This document shows positions 34,004 through 44,913 of a stretch of DNA of 64,000 nucleotides, piece by piece. A program made the position numbers and the translations under genes. A model generated the notes under the pieces. The model worked only from the letters and a program-made list of their open reading frames with translations. It had not been told where the DNA came from and did not search any database. The stretch comes from Taxawa tesnikishii (nom. ined.) (taxonomy: Eukaryota; Ascomycota; Dothideomycetes; Dothideales): contig JAPDRO010000015.1 of assembly GCA_030247885.1 (NCBI GenBank), positions 434,001 to 498,000 on the forward strand, in the 5' to 3' direction. The first letter of the stretch is position 1. Every line of letters begins with the position of its first letter.

Positions 34004-34321
34004 TCAGACGGCGGAGATAGCGCGCTCGGGTGGTATGGACATGTGCTTGTTCCTCGTGGTATCGTACATGATGACCTCCACAAGTATTTGGTTGCGGATT
34101 TCTGGAGGTAGAGAGAAGACGGCTGTAGGCTTGGCATGCTTCTTGTGGTTATGGCAAACGCCTTCTCGAATCAGCTGTCTTCGATTGCTTACGACCCTAC
34201 GCATTGCATCCTCCGGCTCGACGAAACTAGTGTGCGCAAGGCGTGAAGTAAGCCATTTTACGGTGTGACGGTTCAGCATCCTCTTTGAAAGCCGGTGGCT
34301 GACGAAATTGTAAGAAAGCAT
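34004..34321 (-). CDS. Small F-box-like (LPPEIRN) protein fragment
   Basis: A 105-codon ATG frame containing F-S-L-P-P-E-I-R-N-Q-I-L at about residues 69-80, the opening helix seen in many fungal F-box-like/2EXR proteins that would bind Skp1 or act in self/non-self networks. It ends 25 residues later, too short for a full member. A sister copy lies just upstream at 34340-34903. Probably a fragment or a small orphan; function not assigned. Confidence 0.35.
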   Translation of the reverse strand: MLSYNFVSHRLSKRMLNRHTVKWLTSRLAHTSFVEPEDAMRRVVSNRRQLIREGVCHNHKKHAKPTAVFSLPPEIRNQILVEVIMYDTTRNKHMSIPPERAISAV

Positions 34322-34339
34322 AAAGAGGGAATTTTAAGT

Positions 34340-34903
34340 TCAATAGCAGAAAATTTCTCGATATGCAAATTCCATGGTGCCGTAGTACTTCAAACACACT
34401 CTTTGTGGCAAGTCGGCCCTCCCTACATGGCATGCCTTTTCTCTAGTGAGCGTTCCGTTGCACTTTTCTTGAATACAGACTTTACGCGCTGCTTCCCTTG
34501 TGTTCAGGTGACGGCGTCGGTAATAATAATCGCCTCTATGGCGAAGGTGTTTTTGGTACTCATCGTCGCAGAGGTGGCGGTGGATGATGTTGCGGATTTC
34601 GGACGGAAGGGAGAAAAAGGACGCGACTCTGGATGTTGGTTTGAAAGACGAGGGAAATTGCTTGTAGGGAAATATTGGAGAAATGTAAGGCTGTGTGCTT
34701 ACTTGATAGGCAGCGCCCGAAAGCCTGATGCATGCACCCGAGTATCCTACAGTGGTTGGTTCCATGTTAGGCAGCAATACCCAAAGCAGCCGAACCAGCG
34801 GTCGCTGAAATCTGGTATTGCGGAGGAAGAAAGTTGTTCGCACAGGAGGTGGTTCTGATACTTTGTTCCACTGATAATCCGAAGCGAACAGCTCAGAATA
34901 CAA
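34340..34903 (-). CDS. Second F-box-like (LPSEIRN) fragment
   Basis: An open frame of up to 187 codons (first ATG at 34765) with F-F-S-L-P-S-E-I-R-N-I-I-H-R-H-L, the same motif as the frame at 34004-34321. The two look like a diverged tandem pair. After the motif the frame is rich in R and Y and ends at 34340. Neither is long enough to carry a recognisable substrate-binding part. Confidence 0.3.
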   Translation of the reverse strand: MYSELFASDYQWNKVSEPPPVRTTFFLRNTRFQRPLVRLLWVLLPNMEPTTVGYSGACIRLSGAAYQVSTQPYISPIFPYKQFPSSFKPTSRVASFFSLPSEIRNIIHRHLCDDEYQKHLRHRGDYYYRRRHLNTREAARKVCIQEKCNGTLTREKACHVGRADLPQRVCLKYYGTMEFAYREIFCY

Positions 34904-36951
34904 CTCAAGTGTAGCTCAAACGGAATTGCAACCGAGCTTGAGCGAGATTCAAACAAGTGAGCCTGCGTAGGCAATCACCCATTCGCGAGTATCACCGGGA
35001 CAGAGCAGTGCGGAGGAGCTTCCACGACAGAAGGGCTGCTGCCTCCCATAGTCACCCCGGATCCATACCGAAGGATTGTGTTGCGCGGCCGTGCCTACGT
35101 GTCTACCGCGCGGGTCAGCGCGGTGCCCAAACTGATCTCGTGGTCCATCCGGGCGGTCGCGGCCTTCAAGGTTTGCCTGGAGAATGAGAGTTCGACTTGC
35201 CAAGCAAGTTGCTTTAAAGTTTGTGAAAGGTATATACCTAGAATCATCGGTCGTTGGATCTTGTTCGAGTGTTGTGGGTCCGAACAGTCAGCCGGCAACC
35301 ATCATCTGCTGCCCCGGGACAAGGCCGAATGCAGCACGGAGAATGTGACCGACGGTTACGGGCAGTTGTTCGGAAGATTAACAGAGTCTTACGGACAGGG
35401 CCGTATGGACCGAACAAGGACAGCCAGCCACACCTTATCCCCTCGACGCTAGGATGCACCAGGACCAAAAGAGCGGAAGTCGGAGAGGACGGTGGAGACA
35501 AACTCGCTCGGAGAGTGGTGCGGCAACAAACACAGCAGACAGATGATTACCTGCCCGCTCTACGCGAAGTGAACAGATAATGTGATAGATCAAGTTTTAT
35601 TGGCCGTTGGTCGCTATTGGGCAAGCAGGTACATAATCAAACGGCTGGTCGGCTGTGCGTGCAAACGTCGTGCTTCTGGATCGCAACACGGGGTGTCGCG
35701 AAGCGGATTCGGCGCGAGTCCGAGGAGGAAGGAGCAGCAGGAGCAGGGGAAACGATGGGGTGACCAGACGGTGCGCATGCAGCGAGCACACAGGTGGCGT
35801 TGCTGGCGTTGCGAACACGACTCGTGAGGAACAACATGGGGCGGTGGTGGTTTTTTTAGACATTGACAGAGACATCCACAGGCAGATACAGACAGAGCCG
35901 GGTACACAAGTGAGCAAGAGGTGTGGTGTGGTGTGGTGCGGTGGCCAGCTAACCGAGGCTCAGAGAGTCAGCGCAGCAGATCGCCGTCTTCTCGAAGACG
36001 CATGGAAGCCATGTCAGCGGGGAGGGGCTGTTTCAAGGTTGACTGACTGCGGAGGTGACGTGATTTGCAATTTGGCATTTGGCATGGACTCCCTAGACGT
36101 GGCAGAGCTGTAGAACCAGTGGGAGAGCTGGCCTATCGAAGACGATCTGGCTCTGGCAACGCAACGGCACGCAGCACAGCGCTCACGGCAACACACACAG
36201 GTTTCAACGTCCGTCTCCTTGGGTGCTGGACGGGCGTGCAACTGAAAGGCTATCGCCGCGCTATCCTGTTGATCGTTGGCCGTTTCGGGCCTAGTGTTTA
36301 TGCACCCGCCAGTACCGCTGCGTTCTCATGGCGTCGTGCCCGCGGGTACGCCTGACGTTCCAGCGGCTACCGCGTGTTCAACTCGACACGGCTGCTCCCT
36401 CTCGACAACAAAAGCACAACTCTTTCCAAGGAACCCCTGTTCTTCCCACTACCACTACTGTCGTGTCCGCGCCGCTGCTCTGTCGATCACCTCTGTCACC
36501 AAAGCTCCCCAGGACCTGACTCAAACCGCCCTCTGCTGCCGTCGACGCCTATGCCGAGCTGCGTCCAGCAGGTGGGCAAGCGATATCTGGGGAGCTCCGA
36601 CTCTCTCCACCTCTGACAACGAAACATTCCTCACGACATTGCACCACCCACTGAGCATCTTACACCAAACAGTGCGACTGCCAATCGGTTTCTGTTCTTC
36701 GACCGGCTCAACCTCCTGACCGTACCTTCCCCGACCTCAGACTCGACATCCAAGGCGCATCCAGACCCCAGTTGCTCTTGATCCATAGACACAGCGTCTC
36801 ATCTGCCCGGACCACATGCGCTGTAGCGTCTCACTCTTCACTCCTAAAGGTTGCAACCATCACGCAATGCTGCGTTAGTCAACCAAGAACGACACGCGGA
36901 TACATCGAAAAGAGGGCCCTAGCCGTCTAGTGCACCAACACGACGCCAACA
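34904..36951. other. 2-kb region upstream of the phosphodiesterase gene
   Basis: No gene was recognised. Imperfect repeats of CAAGC/GAGCTTGAGCG lie at about 34890-34945. From about 36360 to 36870 the plus strand is C/T-rich and looks like a long promoter and leader of the phosphodiesterase gene. Several open frames of 60-100 codons have no family resemblance. Confidence 0.35.
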
Positions 36952-39900
36952 ATGGATCACGGGCTTTGCAACGTTATCTACCTGGACAGACGGGCGCGAG
37001 AGGTGGGCCTCATCAGGCGACGGGATCGCGCGCGGTCTATGGATGGCATGCTCGCAGGCAAGAGCACAGGAGGATATTTCGAGGCGGACGACGTACAGCC
37101 CAACATCAATGCTATCCTCTCGACATTCAACGAAGGTAGGCCTTCCTAAGAGCCCATGATCTGGATAAAATGTTAACCTCGCGTGTCGCATCAGTCACCG
37201 TGTGTTCCGAAGGGGTGACTTGCCTTCGTAAGATTGCGGATTTGGACCACCCTCACAACCAGACTCCAACAATAGTACTGGTCGAGATACCATACAATGA
37301 GACCGGCCACAGAAAGTCAAGCGGCGCTCCATCACCTTCGACCGCAAGAAGGCTTGCCGTGGAACAAAACGAGCCGGATGACGTATACGGATTGCACATG
37401 CTGTCCCATCTGTCTTCCGAGATACAGCAACGGATGCTGTCGGGGCTCATTATGCCAGTTGCCGTACTATCTGGAGTAGAGCCAGCTATCGGATCGTCTC
37501 CTGCTGCCTCAGGCGTACCGTCTCCGAGTCTGCCAGGAGCTCACGTTCTTGCAGATCCCGGTCGGATGGCGCGTTTCGTAGATGCAGGAGCGGTCGATGT
37601 TCTGACCAGTCCACTCTCAAAGGACCGCGTTCAAGGTTTAGCTGTGCATGCCTATCGCATGTTCAAGCAGTGGTCGAAAGAGTCATCCACGTTTGCACTT
37701 TCTAAGAGGAACCGCAAACTGTCATGGGTGGGTATCAACGAAGAGCGACCCTACGCATATCTGCGAGAGGCCATGGTGTCAAGCTTGATGGATGGCATTT
37801 GTAACCCAGAAAGCTCCGGCGAGTTCTTCAATCCAGTGTACGTCGCTCAACCGCAAATCTTTCGCCAATCCAGCTGACCCGTTTCTGCAGAGACCTCAAA
37901 GTTGAGTCGGAGCGCATACCCGTCATTGCTGATGCTATCGGTACCTGGTCATTCTCTGCACACGAATTCACTTGTGATGAGCTTATATTTGCCTCTCTGT
38001 TAATCTTGGAACATGCTTTGCAGATGCCTGAACTCGAAAAGTGGCGGATGTCCAGAGGTAAGCTCGGTGCATTGCCTTACCTTTGAGCAAACAATGCTAA
38101 CATCGTACAATCAGACGACCTAACCACCTTCCTCATGGCCTGTCGCAGAGCCTATAACGATTTCGTCTTGTACCACAACTTTCGGCACGTGGTTGACGTA
38201 CTTCAAGCGATTTTTTATTTTCTCTTGCAGATTGGCACCTTACCTCCATATCCGGGTGGCAAGGAACGCAGTGCTGAAGTTTCTTCGCCTGTCGCCTCTA
38301 TCCTCAAGCCTTTTGACGCTTTAACCCTGCTGGTCTCTGCTATAGGGCACGATGTGGGACACCCGGGAGTCAACAACGCTTTCCTGGTCGCGCTGAATGC
38401 TCCACTTGCTCAGTTGTACAATGACCGCTCAGTGTTGGAAGCCTTTCACTGTGCAGCCTATTCGCAAATACTGCGGAGATATTGGCCAGTCGCGTTTGCA
38501 GACATTGGCATGCGTAAACTGATGATCAACTCTATTCTGGCTACAGATATGGGCCTTCATTTCAGGTACATGGCAGATATGGGCAATCTTCAGGAGAAGC
38601 TCGCCCACAACAAGAACACTCTTGACGGTTGGAGCGCTAAAATGCTCGAAGAGACGAAGGACCTTGCTTGCGGATTGTTGATCAAATGTGCAGACATCAG
38701 CAATGTGGTTAGTAGACCGTTGAAACCCGGTTCGAGATCTTACTAACGTGCTTTCAGGCTCGAAAATTTGCTGTAGCTGCTCAATGGGCTAGAATCCTTA
38801 CCGATGAATTCTCTAATCAGGGCGCCATGGAGAAGGAGCTCAACCTACCCACGTGTCTGTTCGGGGTCCTCCAGATCGCGACGACGTCATCAAATTAGGG
38901 GAATCTCAAATCGGCTTCACGAACATCTTCGCAACACCGCTGTTCGAAGGTGTCACCGACATCTTCCCGACCATGAACTTCAGCGTTATGGAGCTTGGCA
39001 CGAACAAGAGTATCTGGGAGAAGAAGATTCAAGCGGAGAGAATCAAAAGGGACTCGGCCATGCCAGACACAAGAACAGACAAGCCTCCGGCGTCACCTAT
39101 GAACATGAGCCTTGCCAGCAGTGTGCATACGGAGGATGAGGACGGAAAAGAACCGCCTATGCCGCCGATGCCTGACAAGCTTGTGACAGAACCCCAAACA
39201 CCGCCTACGCCTTCGAAGATGCATCGTAGCAACGTGGATACCAGTGGAGAACGGTCGCGACAGAATGAGAGCGGAGACTACTATACCCCAAAGGAAGAGC
39301 AATCCCGTCGCTCATCGCGAGCTTCTCGCAAACCATCCAGCGTCGTCTTGCCCCATGCCTTTTCTCCGCACAGTGGTTCCAGACGATCATCCAAAGATGC
39401 GGCTCTTGATCAGCTCGAGCAACTACAGCTCGGCCAACTGAGCACGTTCTCTCGTCTTGAGAATCAGAGCTTCCCCACCTCCAGGAGAGGAAGCGCCGAC
39501 GCTTCTCTAACCACAATCTACGTAAGCAGCCAAGGCCAGACGGGGACGCCATCACCGACAAAACCAGCTTCGCCGACGAAGCATGGTTTTCGTCCTGGTT
39601 CGCAGCCGCAACAGGCCGGAGCCCGCTTCTCGGTTCCCTCCAGTAGAAGTCACGCAACAAGCAACGCCACGGCAAACACGACGGTTCCACAGTCACCCTC
39701 TACACAGGCCTCTTCGGTTACCGACGCCGATGGTCCGCCCACGGACACTGTCGAGCCACCGCCGGTTCTCTCAACTGAGAATCCGTTCCTCAGGCCGAAC
39801 ATCAGTCCGGACCTGGAATGGCGAGAAAAGGAGCTCGCACATCATCCTTCTGCACCTGATATCCTTGCCGTCCCTGATGTAGGACCAGGGAAAACCAACA

Positions 39901-40088
39901 TGATCTCGCGGATCAGTTCTGGTGCCAGTGACGACAGGGAAGCAGCGGCCAACAACGGCGGCCTTCAGGACCCCCACAAAGAGCAAAGAGGTCTCAGAGA
40001 GAGCCGAAGCCGCAGCAAATTGAGGGGCCTCCGATTTTGGCGCAAGCGATGGAAGAGTCCCGGCCTCGAGGTTGAAGAGAGCCCCTGA
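36952..40088 (+). CDS. PDE2: Class I cyclic-nucleotide phosphodiesterase with receiver-like N-terminus (apparent frameshift)
   Basis: High-affinity cAMP phosphodiesterase, setting cAMP/PKA signalling. Exons: 36952-37135, 37195-37837, 37891-38057, 38115-38707 and 38758-40088, about 972 residues. The HD-type catalytic domain shows Y-H-N-F-R-H-V-V-D-V and G-H-D-V-G-H-P-G-V-N-N. It continues with D-M-G-L-H-F and K-C-A-D-I-S-N-V, the metal-binding set of class I enzymes. The N-terminal part (L-V-E-I-P, P-V-A-V-L-S-G, F-V-D-A-G-A-V-D-V-L-T-S-P) resembles a degenerate response-regulator receiver fold. The frame needs one more G at 38863-38866 to read F-G-G-P-P-D-R-D-D-V-I-K. The C-terminal 350 residues are low-complexity (S, P, T, R). 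Without the base the protein would stop at L-Q-I-A-T-T-S-S-N. Confidence 0.9.
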
Positions 40089-40916
40089 TCTGATTCTCCT
40101 GGATGCTTTTGCGCGGCCGTGCATTCTTTCGTCATGATGCGCCATCTCTGTCGCTATCGATTTGCTCTTTTACCAGGCGCCTCCGCATCACCACTGTTTT
40201 TTTGTTCGTCCTGCATTTAGCGATCGCGAACAGTGCGCTGCACATTGCAGTACATTCTTGATCGCGCAGCCCACCCAGTGTTTTGTGGGGTTGATCTGAC
40301 GCGTTTTCTTTCCTGTATTCGTTGGTCTTTGGTCTGTTTGGTAGACGGCGCTCGTACCTGGCTGGTTCGAAGGAAAAGATATACCATTGCTTGTACGTGC
40401 GACGACTGCATGAGTTTTTTTGTGTTTGCGGTCCCTTGTCGGCTGGCGGGAGGAAGAGGGTGGCACTCTGTTGTGTTTGTGGTAGATGCTGACTGCTCTT
40501 GTACGCTATTGAAGACACTGTGTCGTCACGAAAATGCCCGGATACCCTTTTGTCCAAGCATGTCCACATTGAGCGAGTAGATGGCAGCCATGCATAGTGA
40601 TATTGATAAGGTAGCCAATAACACTAGGGTTAAGGCTATTGTAAGGTACAGGAAGTTGTGCTGAGGCCTACTGCTCGTGTTCTCAATAGTACGCCTGTCA
40701 CTGTGAAACCATAAACAGGAATTCTAGGAATGATGTTGCGAAGACATGAAACATAGTTCTGCACTCTGACGGATATCGAGAGACAGGATTATTTAGACCA
40801 TCCACTTAAAGCTCACAGGCAGTAGCGCACCCAGTTTCCCTTGCTGTCGCTCGCATACTGTAGGACCAACCGTCTCCACCGGGCATTCTTCTCGCCAACC
40901 CATAACCGCCGCCGTA
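40089..40916. other. Gene-free stretch after PDE2
   Basis: T-rich 3' region of PDE2 (T run at about 40197-40203) and the upstream part of the next gene. No exon was recognised. Confidence 0.4.
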
Positions 40917-42151
40917 ATGTCTTCACCGCCTTTGACACCCATACGACAGTTCATACCGACCCTTGAGACGTCTCCAAACCAGCGGCGGACTCTTAGCCGT
41001 CGTTCGTCGTCTTTCTCGAACAATAGGTCTCCAATAACTCCACGGTCCAACTACTCAGCACACCGCTTGTCTGGTGCCTCACATTATTCCAATGGCAACA
41101 ATGACCTTGGAACACCACTCGGGGGTCCGGGAGGAGGAGGTATGGGTATGGGAAACCTCGCAGACGAGCTAGGGTTCGCGGACGAGGACGGCTGGGACGA
41201 CGAGGGACTCGATGAGGGTATAGGGCACATGTCCATGGCAGACGAGCTGGACAACAGCCAGCCCGCGCAGGACAAGGACATGCACACAGAAGAGCATGAC
41301 GGGCAAATATTCCAGGATCCGCCGCAGAACGACGGTGCAAGGGATAGCGGAATCGATGTTGAATACACTTCTTCCCCGGCAGCACCGCCAATAAGGAATT
41401 TCTCATATGGCCCGTTCGTACAATCGCCCAAGATACAGTCGACGCGGTCGCAGAGAAGCAGGCCTACCTCAAAAGCTGGGAGTCAGGAACAACCGGATGC
41501 GTTCAGTTTTGAGTTGGAGGATGCTATGAATGCGGTCGCTCGTCTAGCGGACCCGCAACATCAGCAACAGGCAGATACCATCGCACGAACAGTATCCGCT
41601 TTACAAGACCTAGCTCCACAGGTGACCCTGGAGTCGCAGACACAGCGTCTTACCACATCAACGAACAGTCTCTCCTCAAACCTGATGCGGCAGACCAAAC
41701 TCCTTGCCTCACTCTCCTCATCTGTGTTCTCACCCTTCGCACTCACCGCACCTCTGGACGCGGTGGACATCGACGAAATCCTCCCCACCCTCTTCGAAAT
41801 CCTGAAAGATCTCCCCTTACCGGACGCCCGTGCCTTGCAGGGTCTGGCGAAACTGGACCGCGAGACGGGGATCTACTGCGCACGCTTGCGGGGCTGCAGG
41901 ACTCGTTGCAGATGGGTAAGCACACCACGACGAGTGCAGCGAGGCATTTGAGGACGACGCAGGCGATGGTGACGGAGCTAAGGAGAGAGAGGGAGAGGGC
42001 GGAGGAGGCGCAGTTTTGGATCGAGAAGGAGGGTTGGGAGCGAAGGTTGGAGGAAAGGTGGTGTGCGAGCGAGTGTAGAGATGTGGTTGGGGGCTTTGAG
42101 CAGGTCTGTGAGGGGTTGAGAAGGGGATTGGAAGAGAATGTTGCCGCTTGA
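40917..42151 (+). CDS. Conserved fungal coiled-coil protein of unknown function (apparent frameshift)
   Basis: I recall similar Pezizomycotina hypothetical proteins but no function. The N-terminal 190 residues are disordered (S, R, P, then G-rich and D/E-rich with M-G-N-L-A-D-E-L). A helical region follows from about residue 200 (L-E-D-A-M-N-A-V-A-R-L-A). The last 80 residues form a strong charged helix (E-L-R-R-E-R-E-R-A-E-E) ending G-F-E-Q-V-C-E-G. The join needs one more G in the run 41867-41870, giving D-L-L-R-T-L-A-G-L-Q-D-S-L-Q-M. Corrected length is 411 residues, single exon. Confidence 0.65.
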
Positions 42152-42708
42152 TCGGAGGCACGGGATTTGGTAACTGACACGGTCGACATTGTTCAGGGTT
42201 GGGAGTAGAGCACATACAGCGATCCATGGCGCTCGGGTTAGGGATGGAAGATGGATGGCAAGAGTGTATTGCGGTATATGGCAAAGGGCATCTGTCCGGA
42301 TGACAGCATGGCGTGCAGAAGACGTTGTTGCGTTCTGCTACTGCATGGGCTTTAAGTCAATATCAGATACGAATGTGATGCGGCCACTGAACACTGCCAG
42401 CAATCCATCTCTCCAGGCCGTTTGTATTCCTTCCGCCTGCATTGAACCGTACTGCATATCATATCAAGCGTAGGACCGAGAATTGTTCGCGTTTCTTGCG
42501 GCCAGGGCACTGTTGCGTCAGATCATGCCACCTGTTGGCCAATCACATCGCACCCGAGTTTCTTTAGCTCGGGAAAGCTCACGAACCTCAAGTCAACTTC
42601 CTGCACCTAACGCCGTAACACCAAACACACGACACGACCCATTCACAACTCACGGCCGGACCAGGTCCCTCTCTTTCCCGCCTTAATACCAAAAATCTCC
42701 ACTCCATA
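42152..42708. other. COX5 promoter region
   Basis: About 560 bases with a CCAATCA box at 42539-42545 and a C-rich leader from about 42590. No coding exon was recognised. Confidence 0.45.
42539..42543. promoter_or_regulatory. CCAAT box upstream of COX5
   Basis: GGCCAATCAC matches the HAP/CBC consensus CCAATCA, 166 bases before the COX5 ATG. HAP control of cytochrome oxidase genes is known from yeasts; here it is inference. Confidence 0.4.
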
Positions 42709-43526
42709 ATGCTACGCAGCTCGATTGTCCGGGCTACTGGCTCGGCCTCCCGTCTCGGTCTTCGCGCGTCGCACGCTCCTGCAGTCTTCACTCCTCTCGC
42801 ACAACAGGCCCGCCAGGCCCACGCCATCTCCAACCCTACATTGGCCAACATTGAGAAGAGATGGGAGCAAATGCCACCCCAGGAGCAGGCCGACCTCTGG
42901 ATGGCCCTCCGTGACCGCATGAAGGTCGACTGGCACGAGCTGACCCTTCAAGAGAAGAAGGCCGGTACGTGCAACACGACCCCTGGCATTCGGGAAGACA
43001 CAATGGCTGCGATTTTGTTGGGAGACGCAATGCGCGGCGGAATCATTGCGGTTTGCGCTCTGCATTCTGCTTCCGCAACCCCTAAAATGACTCGCATTCT
43101 CGTATACTGTCCATCACAGTGCTAACGGATATGCGTCTGCAGCGTACTATATCGCCTTCGGGCCCCACGGCCCTCGTCGTGCCTCTCCTCCAGGCGAGAA
43201 TGCCCAGGTCTTCTGGTACACCATTGGGGGTCTGGTCGTCAGTTTTATTCTCTTTGCCGGCGGGCGCCAATTCGCCGGTCCACCACCAAAGACCATGACC
43301 ATCGAATACCAGCAGGCATCCGATGAGTACTTGAAGGTTCGTGTCATACGTGCGATCAATGCTCTGCCGGACATTGCAGGGTTAGTTGCATACCTACAAA
43401 ACACTGCTAACCTGCTGCGCCCCACAGGAACAAAAGGTGGAGCCTATCACTGGTATTGCTGCCGAGGACTTCAAGGGCTCCATGATGGTCCAGAGGAACC
43501 CACAGACCGCCGGATACAAGCCATAA
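42709..43526 (+). CDS. COX5: Cytochrome c oxidase subunit IV (yeast Cox5)
   Basis: Nuclear-encoded subunit of complex IV with one membrane helix. Exons 42709-42964, 43143-43336 and 43428-43526, with introns of 178 and 91 bases, encode 182 residues. A presequence (M-L-R-S-S-I-V-R-A-T-G-S-A-S-R) precedes W-E-Q-M-P-P-Q-E-Q-A-D-L-W and Y-Y-I-A-F-G-P-H-G-P-R, both typical. The helix is W-Y-T-I-G-G-L-V-V-S-F-I-L-F-A, followed by the conserved P-K-T-M-T-I-E-Y-Q-Q-A-S. The C-terminus I-T-G-I-A-A-E-D-F-K-G is as in other filamentous fungi. The frame is intact. Confidence 0.94.
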
Positions 43527-43965
43527 ATGGAATCGTTGGGCGTAAAAGGGTTGGAGAAGAGTTAAAGGAGTGGTTTCAAGCTGGTCTCGACGGCCAAATC
43601 TGTCAACTATCGAACCAAGGTGGAAAGTCTGATTGGAGAGGGCCACGGCTACCAAGGGACCGGTGTGTAGAGGGAGAGCCAAAACTCCTTGTACTTTTCC
43701 CCTATTTGTACAAAGATTATTCTCACAACTCACGTCATTTGCGCGCTGTGTATGCTTCGGTGCTATATTGTGCTTTTTTGGCTCACGTTTTATAGTATCA
43801 CAGAAGATCTCTTGCTTGCGAGGCTTGGGGGACTGTTAACTGTCAAGCAAAGAGCCCCTCTGGATCTTGGATCATATTACAGTCGAACTTCTTCAAGACC
43901 TTAGGAAACCGGTATGCAGATGCACCGTTCGACTTGAGTTACGTAGCTATGCTCGTGACTGACAG
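43527..43965. other. Spacer that may hide the 5' exons of the next gene
   Basis: Contains a C/T-poor segment with a short hydrophobic frame (43689-43904) and several good donor sites (GTATGC at 43749 and 43912). No combination gives an ATG exon in phase with the cysteine-rich exons that start at 43966. Confidence 0.3.
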
Positions 43966-44510
43966 CTAACACGATCTGCGACTCCTGCCACACGACGAGA
44001 GGTTTGTCCTGCGATCGACAGGGCGTCTGCAGGTAAGCCAACCAACTGCAACGAAAGAATACACGAAACGTGGGTTGACCGCCTTCTCCGCAGGAACTGC
44101 GCGGAATGGGGCTGCCGCTGCGTTCGTCGCTGGTGCCCTTGCATCGGTGCCAGTCCACTCAATGGTCATCCATACGAGCATATGGAGTGCTTGGACAGCG
44201 GATGTACGGGTGTGCATCTGTATCAGTATAATGCATACACTATGGAGATGACTGGTGGCAGTCTCCCCATGGTTGACACGGAGCTGGTGAGTGCTTTCCC
44301 GTAGGTCAAAGACGATGCTGATTGTTGTAGGCTCAATATGGCGCCCTCCATTCAGCGGAAGAACAGAACGGCCGCGAATGCATGAGTATGGCGACCTCGA
44401 GCATCTTGCACTACGGTATTCGCTCGACGCTGCCGACGGGAGGTTGGTGGGGTCGGTCTCGTAGATCGCTTTGTTACCCTACAACATGTAAGAAAGTACA
44501 AAGATTATGA
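43966..44510 (+). CDS. Cysteine-rich protein, three exons, 5' end not found
   Basis: Three segments fit in phase with good splice sites: 43966-44032, 44094-44286 and 44331-44510 (stop TGA). Introns are 44033-44093 (GTAAGC...CAG, 61 bases) and 44287-44330 (GTGAGT...TAG, 44 bases). The joined product starts N-T-I-C-D-S-C-H-T-T-R-G and continues N-C-A-E-W-G-C-R-C, then R-W-C-P-C-I-G, and ends C-Y-P-T-T-C-K-K-V-Q-R-L. It has 14 cysteines in about 145 residues, as in small secreted or metal-binding fungal proteins. No signal peptide was found because the first exon is missing. The family is not recognised. The absence of an internal methionine start makes it easy to miss. Confidence 0.5.
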
Positions 44511-44913
44511 GTGTTGATGAAGGCTTCTGTTTGCTAAGAGTGGGAGGATGGGATGCATAAATGGTATGAGAAGATTTGCTTTCATAGGTTCTCCCCTCTT
44601 CTCAGCGCCTTTTGATGATCGCCTTTCATGCCTTGTTGCACCCTCTGCCATTATAGTGAGTAAAAATCTCCTTCAAATGCCCTATGACTGCGATGGCCTC
44701 TGAGTAGTGAGTGGCCTCTAATCTCTACTGTGCCTCGCTTTGACCAAAACTCCTACTTTTGTTGTTGTGGTGTCCTGCCAGGCCAACCACTCACGGGAAT
44801 ATCCGGAAACCCTGCGTTTGTGAATGTTGCTATGAACGAGTTTAACGAAAACAAACAAGCACGCGGATTCACCATCCTGAGCCTACCATCAATCGCCATC
44901 AATCTGCCATCAA
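44511..44913. other. Spacer between cysteine-rich and coiled-coil genes
   Basis: AT-richer than its surroundings; presumably a 3' UTR and a promoter. No exon was recognised. Confidence 0.35.
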
